64,000 nt of DNA. Origin: Aliivibrio sp. S3MY1 (GTDB taxonomy: Bacteria > Pseudomonadota > Gammaproteobacteria > Enterobacterales > Vibrionaceae). Positions 26,642 to 36,746 of this stretch are shown one piece after another. The notes beneath the pieces are model-generated. The model searched no databases. It was given only the letters and a program-made list of their open reading frames with translations, and was not told the DNA's origin. A program made the translations under genes and the position numbers. The stretch spans positions 62,001-126,000 of the forward strand of contig NZ_JARACO010000005.1 of the NCBI RefSeq assembly GCF_028765575.1. Reading direction: 5' to 3'. How positions within the stretch are numbered: the stretch's first letter is position 1; each line of letters opens with the position of its first letter.

Positions 26642-27445
26642 ATGACGTACTTTGACGCTTTTTTTCTTGCTTTGTTGCAAGGGTTTACTGAGTTTTTACC
26701 TATTTCAAGTTCTGCCCACCTTATACTTCCTTCGGCAGTTCTTGGATGGTCTGATCAAGGCTTAGCCTTTGATGTCGCTGTTCATGTTGGAACATTAGCG
26801 GCGGTTATTATCTATTTTAGAAAAGAAGTCGTGACGTTATTAACGGCGTGGGTAGGCTCGATTACTAAAAAAGAACACAATAAAGAATCTAAACTGGCTT
26901 GGTTGATTATATTAGCAACCATTCCAGCAGCACTTTGTGGCCTGTTGCTTAAAGATTTTATTGAGATCTATTTACGTAGTGCATGGGTTATTGCAACGAC
27001 AACGATCGTATTTGGCTTATTGCTTTGGTGGGTTGATAAAAACTCAGAACGAGTGAAAGGTGAATATGAGATGACGTGGAAAAAGGCGTTATTTTTAGGT
27101 GTAGCTCAAGCAATGGCGATGATCCCAGGCACTTCTCGTTCTGGTATTACGATTACTGCTGCTCTTTATCTAGGTTTTACTCGTGAAGCGGCGGCTCGTT
27201 TTTCGTTTCTAATGTCGATCCCCATCATTATTCTTGCAGGTTCTTACCTTGGCCTTAAATTAGCACTGAGTGGTATTGCTATTAACTTAGGTCTATTAAG
27301 TACCGGTATTGTGGTTTCTTTTATTAGTGCTTATATCTGTATTCATTTTTTCTTGAAGCTAATTTCAAGTATGGGAATGACGCCGTTTGTTATCTATCGC
27401 TTACTATTAGGTACGAGTTTACTTATGTGGTTAAGCTTTGCTTAG
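26642..27445 (+). CDS. uppP: Undecaprenyl-diphosphate phosphatase
   Basis: UppP (BacA) recycles the lipid carrier for peptidoglycan and O-antigen. The 267-residue multi-pass protein has the signatures [17 protein letters not shown] near the N-terminus and [10 protein letters not shown] in the middle, which hold the catalytic Glu and Arg/Ser residues. It follows folK by nine bases. Its TAG stop codon is the first triplet of a TAGAAAC heptamer array. Confidence 0.96.
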   Translation: MTYFDAFFLALLQGFTEFLPISSSAHLILPSAVLGWSDQGLAFDVAVHVGTLAAVIIYFRKEVVTLLTAWVGSITKKEHNKESKLAWLIILATIPAALCGLLLKDFIEIYLRSAWVIATTTIVFGLLLWWVDKNSERVKGEYEMTWKKALFLGVAQAMAMIPGTSRSGITITAALYLGFTREAAARFSFLMSIPIIILAGSYLGLKLALSGIAINLGLLSTGIVVSFISAYICIHFFLKLISSMGMTPFVIYRLLLGTSLLMWLSFA

Positions 27446-27604
27446 AAACTAGAAACTAGAAACTAGAAACGATAAGAGCAGTATGGCTAGAGTGGCAATT
27501 TTCTAGGCTTCAGGACGCTACGCTTACAGGTTTCAGGTGTACTCGGTTTTGATCTTCCTGAAACCTGAAACCTGAAACCTTAGCTTTTGCTTTTATAGTT
27601 TCTA
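27443..27604. repeat. Nested inverted repeat built from heptamer arrays, between uppP and cca
   Basis: Four perfect TAGAAAC units (27443-27470) face a single GTTTCTA (27598-27604). Inside, AGGTTTCAGG (27528-27537) faces three CCTGAAA units plus CCT (27557-27580). The whole could fold as a cruciform or RNA stem between two convergent genes, and may serve as their terminator. I believe similar heptamer arrays occur in other vibrio genomes, but I have not verified this. Confidence 0.85.
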
Positions 27605-27632
27605 GAGCGAAGCGTTCTAGTTAGCGTATAGC

Positions 27633-28856
27633 TTATTTGATATCTAACTTACTCTTCACTGCTTCAACTCGTCTTTTACTCAACTCTTCTCTAATCTCAG
27701 CCCCTTTAAATCCAGCAGCAACCACTTCTTTTACTTCCACACTTTTTGCTGCATCAAACGCCATTTTAAAACGTGCTTTTTGTGGGTATGGAATGGACTC
27801 TAATCCTAATCGGCCCGCATGATCCGCTTGGCAGCAGAGTAAGATAGGTTCTAAGCGCTCTGGTTTACGCCATACATCCATTTTATCGAGTATTTTAATA
27901 AAGGTTTGAGCACGAAGCTCAGGTGCTCGATGGATGTTAGTGTGGTGCTCACAAACCAGTAACGCTAAGTCTCGGTACTCGTTGGGTACTTTAACTCGTG
28001 CACAGAGCGTTTTAATGAGTTTAATACCGGTATGACAATGCATTTTATGACTTGGCCACTCTGATTCTGGTGTAATGCCTTTTCCTAGATCGTGTACTTG
28101 AGCGGCAAAACGAATAGGCAAATCGTGGCTTAATAATGCGGCCTGTTGAGTAACCATTAGAGTGTGGATCCCGGTATCAATTTCAGGATGCCATTTTTCT
28201 GGTTGTGGTACACCGAACAATGCATCCAACTCTGGTAATACAACAGCTAAGGCGCCACACTCTTTTAATATTGAAAGAAAAATCTCAGGATGCTGACTAG
28301 ATAGAGATTTTTCCCATTCTTGCCATACGCGCTCTGGTGTTAGGTGAGCCAACTCTCCGCTTTCTACTAAGGTTTTCATTAATGTCATTGTTTCAGGTGC
28401 AATAGTAAAATCAAGATAATGAAAACGAGCGGCAAATCGAGCGACACGTAGTACGCGTAATGGGTCTTCGACAAAGGCATTAGATACGTGGCGTAGTAGG
28501 CGATTATTTACATCATCTTGCCCATTATAAGGGTCAATCAATTCACCATTATTGGATTGGGCAATAGCATTAATGGTAAGGTCACGGCGCAGTAAGTCCT
28601 CTTCTAAAGTGACATCTGGCTCGGCATAACAGGTAAATCCTTTATAACCTTGACCACTTTTGCGCTCTGTTCTTGCTAGTGCATATTCTTCTTTAGTTTT
28701 TGGGTGTAGAAAGACAGGAAAATCTTGACCAACGGCTTGATAACCAAGTGAGCCCATCTCGTTAGGGGTAGATCCAACGACAACCCAGTCTTTATCTTTT
28801 ACATCAATATTGAGAAGTGAATCTCGAACTGCACCACCAACTAAATAAATATTCAC
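27633..28856 (-). CDS. cca: CCA-adding tRNA nucleotidyltransferase, with HD domain
   Basis: Cca builds or repairs the 3' CCA of tRNAs. The 407-residue class II enzyme starts [15 protein letters not shown], with catalytic D21 and D23 in KDKDW. The [10 protein letters not shown] and RRA-binding segments follow, and a C-terminal HD phosphohydrolase domain (VHDLGKG, about residue 255) is typical of gammaproteobacterial Cca. It is divergent from exeA. Confidence 0.96.
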   Translation of the reverse strand: MNIYLVGGAVRDSLLNIDVKDKDWVVVGSTPNEMGSLGYQAVGQDFPVFLHPKTKEEYALARTERKSGQGYKGFTCYAEPDVTLEEDLLRRDLTINAIAQSNNGELIDPYNGQDDVNNRLLRHVSNAFVEDPLRVLRVARFAARFHYLDFTIAPETMTLMKTLVESGELAHLTPERVWQEWEKSLSSQHPEIFLSILKECGALAVVLPELDALFGVPQPEKWHPEIDTGIHTLMVTQQAALLSHDLPIRFAAQVHDLGKGITPESEWPSHKMHCHTGIKLIKTLCARVKVPNEYRDLALLVCEHHTNIHRAPELRAQTFIKILDKMDVWRKPERLEPILLCCQADHAGRLGLESIPYPQKARFKMAFDAAKSVEVKEVVAAGFKGAEIREELSKRRVEAVKSKLDIK

Positions 28857-28995
28857 GTTTTGCCCTACTCGTAGCCAAGATAAAGAGAACTTTCTTTACT
28901 TTCTTAGTACCAATGATACCGTGCAATCATAGCTTTTCGACTTTTTATTCCATATTTATTCTTGGAATTCCCCTGATAGGACAAACAGAATTCTT

Positions 28996-30546
28996 ATGTA
29001 CCAAGATTTTTTTGGCTTTAATGAGCTCCCGTTTTCAATGACACCTAATGCGCGTTTTCTTTATTTGAGCGAACGTCATAAAGAGGCGCTTAATTATTTA
29101 TTGTCGGGATTAGGAGAAGGCGGTGGGTTTGCATTATTAACCGGAGAGGTAGGTACGGGTAAGACGACCGTATCACGCGCACTATTCTCTCAATTAGAAA
29201 GTAATGTGCATCTTGCTTTAATTTTGAATCCTATGTTCAGTGCTCAAGAGTTATTGGAGGCGATCTGTGATGAATTTGAGGTTTCTTATTCTGAAAATGC
29301 ATCGTTAAAACAGCTAACAGACAATATTGTTCATTTTCTTAAAGCAGAGCGAGAGAAAGGTTTTCAGACTATTGTTGCTATTGATGAAGCGCAACATTTG
29401 GGGCCGGATGTTTTAGAGCAATTACGATTACTGACTAACTTTGAAACAGACAGTGATAAGTTATTAAAAGTGTTATTGATTGGCCAACCTGAGTTACAAC
29501 AAAAGTTACAGCAAACGAATTTACGTCAGCTCGCACAACGTATTACGGCACGATATCATTTATTACCTTTAACGCCTCAAGAGATTGAATCCTATATACA
29601 GCACCGTTTGACGATTGCAGGCGGAGAGCTGTCACTGTTCCCGTCTTCTGTGATAAAGAAGATTGCTCTCCATTCTAGCGGTATCCCTCGTGTGATTAAT
29701 CTACTGTGTGATAAAGCGTTGTGGATTAGCTACCAAAAGGGTAAACCGAGTGTAGGCAATCAAGCTGTCGTTCGAGCTTGTGAATTAGTGCTAGAGTGGC
29801 AGGTTGAAACCGACGGGGTAAGAGATAAAAAGCCTGCATTATGGGCTCCAACGATGATTGCGATAGGGCTATCGTTGGTGTTGAGTGTGGGAAGTTATCA
29901 TGTTTTACCTCGATATTTAGATGCTCACTATCCAATTATAGAGCCGACTATTGAGATGCCATTAGAGGGTTTTTCCTCGCAATCAGAGGCTTTTCAGTCG
30001 TTATTATCGGTATGGGGTTATTCGGTAAATGAATTCCAAGCAAATTGTACTAATGCAAAAAGGGCGCAACTATATTGTTTAGATAGTAATGGCAGCTTGA
30101 GTGATTTATTAGCGATTAATAGACCTGCGGTGGTTTGGTTACAACAACAAACGGGTGAGGACTTACTAGCACTCGTTTATCGTGTTCACTCTAAAGGAGT
30201 GGAGTTACTTTTACCGTCTCAACATGTTGAAGTTTCTCATCAATGGTTTGAGCAGTATTGGAATGGCGCTTATATCCAGTTATGGAAAAAACCAATCATT
30301 ACTGAACGAGCGATGAAGCGTGGTGATAAAGGAAAAGCGATCCTAGAGTTGAATCGTTTACTGTCTTTTGCATTGGAACAACCGTTTAGTGATTCAGACA
30401 AATTTAATCAAGAGACAGAACAACAAGTGAAAGAATTCCAAGAAATATTTGGGTTAGCTACCGATGGCGTTGTCGGATCAAGTACCTTAATGTGGTTAGA
30501 CAGTGTGGTTAATATTGATGCGCCTTTGCTTCAAGGAGATAAGTAA
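28996..30546 (+). CDS. exeA: Type II secretion assembly ATPase ExeA/GspA
   Basis: ExeA with ExeB helps place the secretin multimer across peptidoglycan. The 516 residues start MYQDFFGFNELPFSMTPN. The AAA+ domain has Walker A GEVGTGKTT (50-58) and Walker B VAIDEAQHL. One membrane helix lies at about 282-300 (MIAIGLSLVLSVGSYHVL). A periplasmic part ends in a peptidoglycan-binding domain (RGDKGKAILELNRLL...FGLATDGVVGSSTLMWL). It directly abuts exeB (TAA then ATG). The main gsp operon is not in this window. Confidence 0.92.
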   Translation: MYQDFFGFNELPFSMTPNARFLYLSERHKEALNYLLSGLGEGGGFALLTGEVGTGKTTVSRALFSQLESNVHLALILNPMFSAQELLEAICDEFEVSYSENASLKQLTDNIVHFLKAEREKGFQTIVAIDEAQHLGPDVLEQLRLLTNFETDSDKLLKVLLIGQPELQQKLQQTNLRQLAQRITARYHLLPLTPQEIESYIQHRLTIAGGELSLFPSSVIKKIALHSSGIPRVINLLCDKALWISYQKGKPSVGNQAVVRACELVLEWQVETDGVRDKKPALWAPTMIAIGLSLVLSVGSYHVLPRYLDAHYPIIEPTIEMPLEGFSSQSEAFQSLLSVWGYSVNEFQANCTNAKRAQLYCLDSNGSLSDLLAINRPAVVWLQQQTGEDLLALVYRVHSKGVELLLPSQHVEVSHQWFEQYWNGAYIQLWKKPIITERAMKRGDKGKAILELNRLLSFALEQPFSDSDKFNQETEQQVKEFQEIFGLATDGVVGSSTLMWLDSVVNIDAPLLQGDK

Positions 30547-31239
30547 ATGTCGTCTTCTCGCTTACCTTTATGGGTGTTAGGCTCAATCGTAGTACTTCCT
30601 CCCTTGGTGGTATCTAGCTATCTTTCATTGCCTTACTACAAGGCGTCTCAACAAGAGTTAGAACCTTATAAGCCGACCTATACGGTATTATCATTACCAA
30701 CTCTAGATACAAAGAAATTACCGCTACATGCGACAGAGTTGTCTTTAAATCGTTTGAAAGAGCCTGCGGAAAATATGAATTCAATAGAGGAGTTTGGAGG
30801 CGTTTCGAATTCAAAAGATAACAATGACATTGAGAAACTTACCGCTGAACAAAACCAAGAGCCTCTAGATATTGATAATTTAGATTTATCAGGTTTATCA
30901 CCGGAACTGGCTGCGCGATTTACATCTATTTTAAATGAGCCGTCAGAGATTGAAGAACAGTACGAGAATGAGTCCGCTAAGTATGGCGATTCCCCTTATG
31001 TTGAGTTAGATAAAAAAGGCACTCAATTTTCAGGACAGTTACCCGCGCTTAATTTTCAAACTCATAATTACACGTCCAAACCAAGTCTCCGCTGGGTAAA
31101 AGTGAATGGTAAAGAAGTGAATCTTGGTGGGCATATTTCAAATGGAATTACATTATTAGAAATAAACCCAAGAAATGTAGTGATTGACTTCAAAGGCCAA
31201 AAGATAGGGATCCCGGCTCTGTATGAATGGAAAGGGTAA
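30547..31239 (+). CDS. exeB: Type II secretion assembly factor ExeB/GspB
   Basis: The 230-residue protein has an N-terminal membrane helix (about 4-28, LPLWVLGSIVVLPPLVVSSY), then a long acidic, proline-poor periplasmic linker. Its C-terminal GspB domain (SLRWVKVNGKEVNLGGHIS...VIDFKGQKIGIPALYEW) is thought to contact the secretin GspD. It is translated immediately after exeA. The linker is poorly conserved, so identity rests on the C-terminal domain and context. Confidence 0.88.
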   Translation: MSSSRLPLWVLGSIVVLPPLVVSSYLSLPYYKASQQELEPYKPTYTVLSLPTLDTKKLPLHATELSLNRLKEPAENMNSIEEFGGVSNSKDNNDIEKLTAEQNQEPLDIDNLDLSGLSPELAARFTSILNEPSEIEEQYENESAKYGDSPYVELDKKGTQFSGQLPALNFQTHNYTSKPSLRWVKVNGKEVNLGGHISNGITLLEINPRNVVIDFKGQKIGIPALYEWKG

Positions 31240-31260
31240 TCACTATTTTTAATCGGTATA

Positions 31261-31290
31261 AAAAAAGCTCAGATAAGTCTGAGCTTTTTT
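31261..31290. terminator. Bidirectional terminator between exeB and ygiM
   Basis: AAAAAAGCTCAGA and TCTGAGCTTTTTT form a 13-bp perfect stem around TAAG between convergent genes. Confidence 0.93.
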
Positions 31291-31325
31291 GTATATATGG
31301 TTTATTGATTAGCCATCAATAATGA

Positions 31326-31937
31326 TTAAGACCAACCGTTTTGTTTCTTTTTACGGCTTGGGATCATGTGAGGAAGTAGAAGGCCAAATAGTAGACCAAT
31401 ACCAGCAACACCACCGCCGTACATGAAGTACTTCAGCAATAAATCTTCTTTTTGTGTATCTAGTTTAGCGCGTAATTCACGAATTTCAGACTGAGAGCTA
31501 ACCAATTGATTATTTACATCGCTGTAGCTTTGCTCTAAATCTTGCATTTGTTGGTTACGTTGAGTCAGGCTATTTGCTAACCCTGCTTTCTCATCATTCG
31601 CTGCTTTACGAGCATTAGCCAGTTGTGTTTTCACTGAAGTAAGTTCAGCCTCAACTTTTGGTAAACGCTCACCTAGACCAGCTTGGCGAGAAATAAATTT
31701 ACTTTCAACCCAGCCCTTACGACCTTTAGTATCAACAATTTGTGTGAAACTAGAGTTTTTGCTGCTGCTTAATAAAGTAATGCGCTCACCCGCGTTTACA
31801 CTGCCAATGATTTTGTATTGATTACTTGGACCTGAGTGCATGTACGTAAACAGGTTATCAGAAATATAACGAGTTTGGGCTTGCGCTGGCGCAGCAATAG
31901 CCCAAGCGAGTAAAATTAGGCTAATAAAATGCTTCAC
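31326..31937 (-). CDS. ygiM: SH3-domain membrane-anchored periplasmic protein YgiM, GTG start
   Basis: I choose GTG at 31937 (MKHFISLILLAWAIAAPAQA signal peptide, 203 residues), because AAAGGAA sits seven bases before it. The upstream in-frame ATGs lack a ribosome site and would spoil the signal peptide. An SH3b domain follows (YISDNLFTYMHSGPSNQYKIIG...GWVESKFI), then a long coiled coil (about 85-165), a membrane helix (MYGGGVAGIGLLFGLLLPH) and a basic tail. TIGR04211-type proteins neighbour cca in enterics, as here. The role is unknown but is likely in the envelope. Confidence 0.88.
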   Translation of the reverse strand: MKHFISLILLAWAIAAPAQAQTRYISDNLFTYMHSGPSNQYKIIGSVNAGERITLLSSSKNSSFTQIVDTKGRKGWVESKFISRQAGLGERLPKVEAELTSVKTQLANARKAANDEKAGLANSLTQRNQQMQDLEQSYSDVNNQLVSSQSEIRELRAKLDTQKEDLLLKYFMYGGGVAGIGLLFGLLLPHMIPSRKKKQNGWS

Positions 31938-32047
31938 AATAATATTCCTTTGAAAAATGGATCCTGAACCGTTACACATTAATTTATGCATTATCATCGA
32001 TTCAAACGAAAGTATAGATACTAAAAATATTTGGGTCCAGATGCAAG

Positions 32048-32075
32048 AAAAGAGGAGATTTTACTCTCCTCTTTG
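32048..32075 (-). terminator. Terminator of the DUF47-pit operon
   Basis: AAGAGGAGA and TCTCCTCTT pair around a short AT loop. In the minus direction TTTTCTT follows. Confidence 0.85.
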
Positions 32076-32101
32076 TGCAATTGTTTCAAAATTGATTAAG
32101 C

Positions 32102-33388
32102 TTATGCGCTAATGCCAATACCGAAGATTGCTTGCATTGCGTAGTAGAAAACTACGGCTAGCAATGCACCTGCTGGTAGGGTCACAACCCAAGATGCCAC
32201 GATATTACGTACAACACCTAAGTTTAGCGCACCAATACCACGAGCAAAACCTACACCTAGTACAGCACCAACCAACGTTTGTGTCGTTGAGATTGGAAGA
32301 CCAGTACCTGATGCTAATACCACAGTAGAAGCGGTTGCTAACTGCGCAGCAAAGCCGCGGCTTGGTGTTAGTTCAGTAATACCTGTACCAACGGTAGCCA
32401 TTACTTTATGACCTAATGTTGCAAGACCAACAACAATACCAATACCACCTAGAGGAAGGATCCACCAAGCAATGGTACTTTTCGTTGTGATTTCACCCAT
32501 ATGTTCAACCGTTGAAACAACAGCAGACAGTGGACCAATCGCATTAGCAACATCGTTAGAACCATGAGCAAATGCCATAGCACACGCGGTAATAACCATT
32601 AATGTACTGAAGATACTTTCTACGCCAGTAAAACCACGGCTGTCTTTCTCATCGTTTACCGTATTTGCAAATTTACGAGAAATATACAGATAGCCACCAA
32701 TCATTACTAATGCTGATACGCCTGCAGAGGCAACCCATGCTTCGCCATTACTTAAATGTAGACCAACGTGTTTTAGACCTTTCTTGATAGTAACAAGAGC
32801 AATAACCATAGTGGTGATGAACATGTATACTGGAACAAAACGCTTAGCATTCATTAGCGGCTTATCAGTATCAAATATCAGTCGTTGAGCACTGATAAAG
32901 ATCATGTAAGCAAAAATACCAGATATGAGAGGGGTGATTAACCAGCTCCCTACGATACCTTGAACTGAGTTCCAATCAACCGCTTCAGTACCTACTGCAA
33001 CACACGCAAAACCGATGATTGCACCGATGATAGAGTGAGTTGTTGATACCGGCCAGCCCATGTAAGACGCAAGTAATAACCAAGTACCTGCTGCAAGAAG
33101 TGCAGACATCATGCCGTACACTAATACTTCAGGCTGATGGGCGAAAAGAGAGGTATCAATTACCCCTTTACGAATTGTATCTGTAACTTCACCACCTGCA
33201 AGGTATGCCCCTGCAAATTCGAAGATCATTGCAATGATGATCGCTTGTTTTACTGTTAGTGCTTTAGACCCAACTGAGGTGCCCATCGCATTGGCAACAT
33301 CATTTGCACCAATACCAATCGCCATAAGGAAGCCGAAGAAGGCCGCAACTAAAATAAGGGTCGTGCCGTAGTTAGCAAGAATATCCAT
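32102..33388 (-). CDS. pitA: Low-affinity inorganic phosphate transporter, PiT family
   Basis: This is a proton- or metal-coupled phosphate symporter of the inner membrane. The 428 residues give about ten helices with the duplicated PiT signatures: GANDVANAMGTSVGSKAL near the N-terminus and GSNDVANAIGPLSAVV in the second half. PVSTTHSIIGAIIG and PISTTQTLVGAVLG repeat likewise. It follows the DUF47 gene by 27 bases. The symbol is by family; this short form differs from the 499-residue E. coli PitA. No Pho box was seen upstream of the operon. Confidence 0.92.
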   Translation of the reverse strand: MDILANYGTTLILVAAFFGFLMAIGIGANDVANAMGTSVGSKALTVKQAIIIAMIFEFAGAYLAGGEVTDTIRKGVIDTSLFAHQPEVLVYGMMSALLAAGTWLLLASYMGWPVSTTHSIIGAIIGFACVAVGTEAVDWNSVQGIVGSWLITPLISGIFAYMIFISAQRLIFDTDKPLMNAKRFVPVYMFITTMVIALVTIKKGLKHVGLHLSNGEAWVASAGVSALVMIGGYLYISRKFANTVNDEKDSRGFTGVESIFSTLMVITACAMAFAHGSNDVANAIGPLSAVVSTVEHMGEITTKSTIAWWILPLGGIGIVVGLATLGHKVMATVGTGITELTPSRGFAAQLATASTVVLASGTGLPISTTQTLVGAVLGVGFARGIGALNLGVVRNIVASWVVTLPAGALLAVVFYYAMQAIFGIGISA

Positions 33389-33415
33389 TGTATTACCTGT
33401 TACTGAATCAGAAAC

Positions 33416-34096
33416 TTATGAGCGAGATAGCATGAGTTCTAAACGAGAACCCACACGCTGTGCTTGGTCAGCAATGCCACCAACCCACTCAAGAATTTTA
33501 TAAAGGAACATAACATCGATCGGATTGTACTTGTGCTCGATGCTCATGAGTTGCTGGCGCAGTTGAATTTGCAATTCGTCAGTATCATCTTCAATGATGT
33601 CTAACTTATTGATCATCTCAGCAACCAAAGTGACTTCTCGTCCCTTAAAGCCGGTTTCCAATAGCTCATCCAATTCGCTGATTACTTCTTGCGCTTGATT
33701 AGCCGCATCTAAACAGCGTTGAACATAAGCTAAAAATGCATCCTGCATAGAGCTTGGAATTTCAAGTTGACGACCAACAACGCGACCTGCGATGTCTTTA
33801 GCCAGGTTTGCGAGTTTATCTTGCTGAGTTAACAGACCGAGCATGTCGGTACGATCAACAGGCATGAACAACCCACGAGGAAGTTTTAAACGAATTTCAC
33901 GCTTTAGAACGTCCGCTTCTTTCTCTAAATGAGAAATTTGCGCTCGAAGTTCATTCGCTTTTTCCCAGTCACCTTTTGCGCACGTTTCGAAAAACGGAAC
34001 AAGAAGTGAGCAGCATTCATTGACACAAACAACATGACGCTGCAAAGGTTTCATTGGGGACTTGGCGAATAACCCCATAATAGTATTTACTGGCAT
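33416..34096 (-). CDS. DUF47 / TIGR00153 PhoU-like phosphate transport regulator
   Basis: The 226-residue, all-helical protein (MPVNTIMGLFAKSPMKPLQRHVVCVNECC...) belongs to the family that pairs with PiT transporters and resembles PhoU. It has the HLEKEADVLKREIRLKL and DRTDMLGLLTQQDKLANLAKD helices that carry conserved E-x-x-D metal-cluster positions. It is first in the operon with pit and probably modulates that transporter. Confidence 0.9.
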   Translation of the reverse strand: MPVNTIMGLFAKSPMKPLQRHVVCVNECCSLLVPFFETCAKGDWEKANELRAQISHLEKEADVLKREIRLKLPRGLFMPVDRTDMLGLLTQQDKLANLAKDIAGRVVGRQLEIPSSMQDAFLAYVQRCLDAANQAQEVISELDELLETGFKGREVTLVAEMINKLDIIEDDTDELQIQLRQQLMSIEHKYNPIDVMFLYKILEWVGGIADQAQRVGSRLELMLSRS

Positions 34097-34282
34097 GGTT
34101 TCTTAACCTAATAAAACAAACACCTAATGATGAATTGTTAGACGATGGCCACAAAGGCGCGAATGTTAACCCAATCCCACTATCAATAAAACTACTTTAG
34201 ATCATGGTTTGGGCGTTATTTCTAGCTTGATACCGAACAGTTTAAGCCATATCCTTGGAAAGACAACGGTTATGAGGTCATT

Positions 34283-35800
34283 ATGGAAACTGAAATCGAA
34301 CTAAAATTTTTTGTTTTCCCTGAGTTTGTTGACATAATTATAGACAAAATATCAGGTGCAAAAGTCATTGAGCATAGTTGCTTAAATTTAGGAAACATCT
34401 ATTTTGACACTCCTGAACAGCATCTTCGAAAGAGTGATACTGGATTGCGCATTCGTCGATGTAATGATGAACGTACACAAACATTAAAAACGGCAGGTCG
34501 TGTGGTAGCAGGATTGCACCAGCGTCCAGAATACAATGCAGAACATGACTGTGATGTGCCTAATGTTTATTTACACCCTCAAGACGCTTGGCCTAGTGAT
34601 ATTGCTTTATCGGACCTTCAATCACAACTAGCTCCTTTGTTTTCAACGAATTTTGTTCGTAAGCAATGGCTAATTGAAATGCCTGATGGCAGTGAAATTG
34701 AATTGGCATTTGATCAAGGAGAAGTCATTGCAGGCGATCGTACGACGCCGATCTGTGAAGTTGAGTTAGAATTAAAATCAGGCCAAACAGATGCGTTATT
34801 TACTCTGGCTAGGGATTTATGTAGCTCTGGTGGGATGCGTTTAGGTAACCAAAGTAAAGCTGCAAAAGGTTACCGTTTAGCAATGAACGCACCTGCAGAT
34901 AAAGTAAAACCACTCTCATTGGTAAAAACAGAGTCGACAGATAGTGTAGAGACATGTTTTGTTAATTCGTTGGAATATGCGCTTTCTCATTGGCATTATC
35001 ATGAACAAATTTACATCGATACTCAAAACCAATTAGCGCTACAAGAAATTCGTATCGCGATCGCATTTTTACGTCAAATATTTTTAGTTTTTGGCGAAAT
35101 GGTACCAAAGCGTGCGAGTGAACGACTACGTCAAGAGCTTAAATGGTTAGAAGAAGAGTTGCATTGGCTTGATGAATCAGACCACTTAGCTTATTTAATT
35201 GAAGAAAAAGGGCATGTATTACGAAAGCTAGATGCGCGTAAATTCTTGGTAGCCAGTCTGAAAGAAAGTGAGAAATCACTGCCGAATACAGAAGAGATGA
35301 TGATGTTATTAGTCTCATCTCGTTACTGTGGACTGCTGCTTGATTTGAGTCGTTGGATTTTAACGCGAGATTGGCAGCCTTTTTTGGATGATAAAAAGCG
35401 CCAGCAATTACAAGAACCAATAGACGGTCACTCTGGTGTATTACTGGACCGAACTTGGGAAGCGTTAGATGAGGCCTTCTCTGTATCCAATCAGCTATTA
35501 CCGACTGATTACTTTAAATTAAAAATGCGTTTACGTCGTAATTTAATGACAGGAACCTGCTTTGCGCTTATTTATGATAACGTTCGAAGAAAAGGTTTCC
35601 GCTTACCTTGGCTTGATCTTTTGCAAGGCATTGATGATTTAATGAGTTTAGAGCCTGTACGAACTCGTGTTCAGTTACTCGATGATGCTGAAGAGCGAGA
35701 GCAGTTAGAGCGCTGGTTACTAAGGCAAGAACGTTCAATTTTACATGCAATGGAGCAAACTCGCCAAGCGGGATTAGAATACCCCCCTTACTGGCAATAG
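34283..35800 (+). CDS. ygiF: Inorganic triphosphatase, CYTH-CHAD protein
   Basis: The N-terminal CYTH tunnel domain (1 to about 205) has the E-x-E-x-K motif E4-I-E-L-K8 and conserved basic and acidic strands (GLRIRRC, TLKTAG, EVELELKSG). The C-terminal CHAD helical domain (about 220-505) is rich in His/Arg and may bind polyphosphate. E. coli YgiF hydrolyses tripolyphosphate. At 505 residues it is slightly longer than E. coli YgiF (433). GAGG precedes the start. In E. coli ygiF directly precedes glnE; here a channel and a chemoreceptor intervene. Confidence 0.92.
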   Translation: METEIELKFFVFPEFVDIIIDKISGAKVIEHSCLNLGNIYFDTPEQHLRKSDTGLRIRRCNDERTQTLKTAGRVVAGLHQRPEYNAEHDCDVPNVYLHPQDAWPSDIALSDLQSQLAPLFSTNFVRKQWLIEMPDGSEIELAFDQGEVIAGDRTTPICEVELELKSGQTDALFTLARDLCSSGGMRLGNQSKAAKGYRLAMNAPADKVKPLSLVKTESTDSVETCFVNSLEYALSHWHYHEQIYIDTQNQLALQEIRIAIAFLRQIFLVFGEMVPKRASERLRQELKWLEEELHWLDESDHLAYLIEEKGHVLRKLDARKFLVASLKESEKSLPNTEEMMMLLVSSRYCGLLLDLSRWILTRDWQPFLDDKKRQQLQEPIDGHSGVLLDRTWEALDEAFSVSNQLLPTDYFKLKMRLRRNLMTGTCFALIYDNVRRKGFRLPWLDLLQGIDDLMSLEPVRTRVQLLDDAEEREQLERWLLRQERSILHAMEQTRQAGLEYPPYWQ

Positions 35801-35832
35801 TTGTTCATACTGCCAGCATTACTTTAGATAAT

Positions 35833-35879
35833 AAAAGAGAAGTGATTGAACTATTTTGGTGTAATTACTTCTCTTTTTT
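35833..35879. terminator. Bidirectional terminator between ygiF and the potassium channel
   Basis: AAAAGAGAAGTGATT and AATTACTTCTCTTTT pair over 15 bp with one G-U, around a 15-base loop. The left edge overlaps nothing, and the right arm spans the stop codon of the channel gene. Confidence 0.85.
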
Positions 35880-36626
35880 ATTCTCAATGGATTCTAATCT
35901 TTTTAGGATCTCACTTTGCTGCTGTAAAAGTAAGTTTAATTTCTCATCTCGACGCTGTTTTTCTTTTTGCTTGTTCTTGCGCTCTTCATTTTTTGCTGGC
36001 TCGGTAATAATTGAGGTTATCAAGCCTGAGATCATACCGAAAATCCCCACGCCAGATAAAATAATCAACACCGCTAAAACTTTGCCTGCAACAGTGACAG
36101 GATAGTGATCGCCATAACCAACGGTTGATATAGTGACAAAGGCCCACCATATTGCATCTCCTGCGGTATGTATGTTGGCATCAGGATTTGAACCTTCAAA
36201 CATCAGCATAAAAACAGAGCCTAAAGAAATTAAAGTCACCATTAAAACTAAAATAGAGGCAATAGTGGCTTCTTTTCGATTGGATTGGATCTGCTTTAAT
36301 ACAGACTGACTAGAACGAAGTAAGCGAAAAATACGTAAAATATGAAAAATGCGAGCATAACGAATGGGTTCAATGATTGGAATGCTTGCTACGAAATCGA
36401 TCCAGTGTTCTTTTAAATATTGGGGACGGTGCTTACTACGAAACAGATCAAGGCTGAGCTGAAAGAGAAAGAGAGCACAGATAATGGTGTCGAGTGTGAT
36501 TAACATGGTACGACTGGCGTGATCTAGCGGTACAAACAATAGGCTTGAGATCACAATTAGTGATAAAAAGGACAGTATCAGCGACATTAAGCTCATGGGG
36601 TTAAGGTCAATTTTGTTATGATTCAT
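35865..36626 (-). CDS. Voltage-gated potassium channel (six-helix Kv type)
   Basis: The 253 residues give a full six-helix subunit. S1-S3 lie in about 12-85. S4 carries positive residues at every third position: R89, R92, H95, R98, R101, R104. S5 follows, then the pore loop with selectivity filter TVGYGD (168-173), and S6 (VLAVLIILSGVGIFGMISGLI). The cytoplasmic tail (about 208-253) is a charged coiled coil, probably for tetramer assembly, with no RCK domain. It should be K+ selective and voltage-sensing. It is divergent from the chemoreceptor gene. Confidence 0.93.
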   Translation of the reverse strand: MNHNKIDLNPMSLMSLILSFLSLIVISSLLFVPLDHASRTMLITLDTIICALFLFQLSLDLFRSKHRPQYLKEHWIDFVASIPIIEPIRYARIFHILRIFRLLRSSQSVLKQIQSNRKEATIASILVLMVTLISLGSVFMLMFEGSNPDANIHTAGDAIWWAFVTISTVGYGDHYPVTVAGKVLAVLIILSGVGIFGMISGLITSIITEPAKNEERKNKQKEKQRRDEKLNLLLQQQSEILKRLESIENKKEK

Positions 36627-36746
36627 ACTAATTATTTATGGGTATCCGTTGATATAATATTGAAGAGTGTTTAGATAATGATTGCAGCTATTAATCATCA
36701 ATCATGCACTAAAAAAATCGATTCTGAAAGGTAGTGGGGAAAGACT

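Noticed and set aside
27481-27604. uppP/cca repeat as a CRISPR array or integron attC site
   Set aside because: The units are 7 bp and contiguous with no spacers, there are no cas or integrase genes, and no attC core sites are visible.
35139-35420. Antisense frames within ygiF, parE, glnE and rpoD
   Set aside because: They are shadows of strongly coding genes, with no start signals and no recognisable products.
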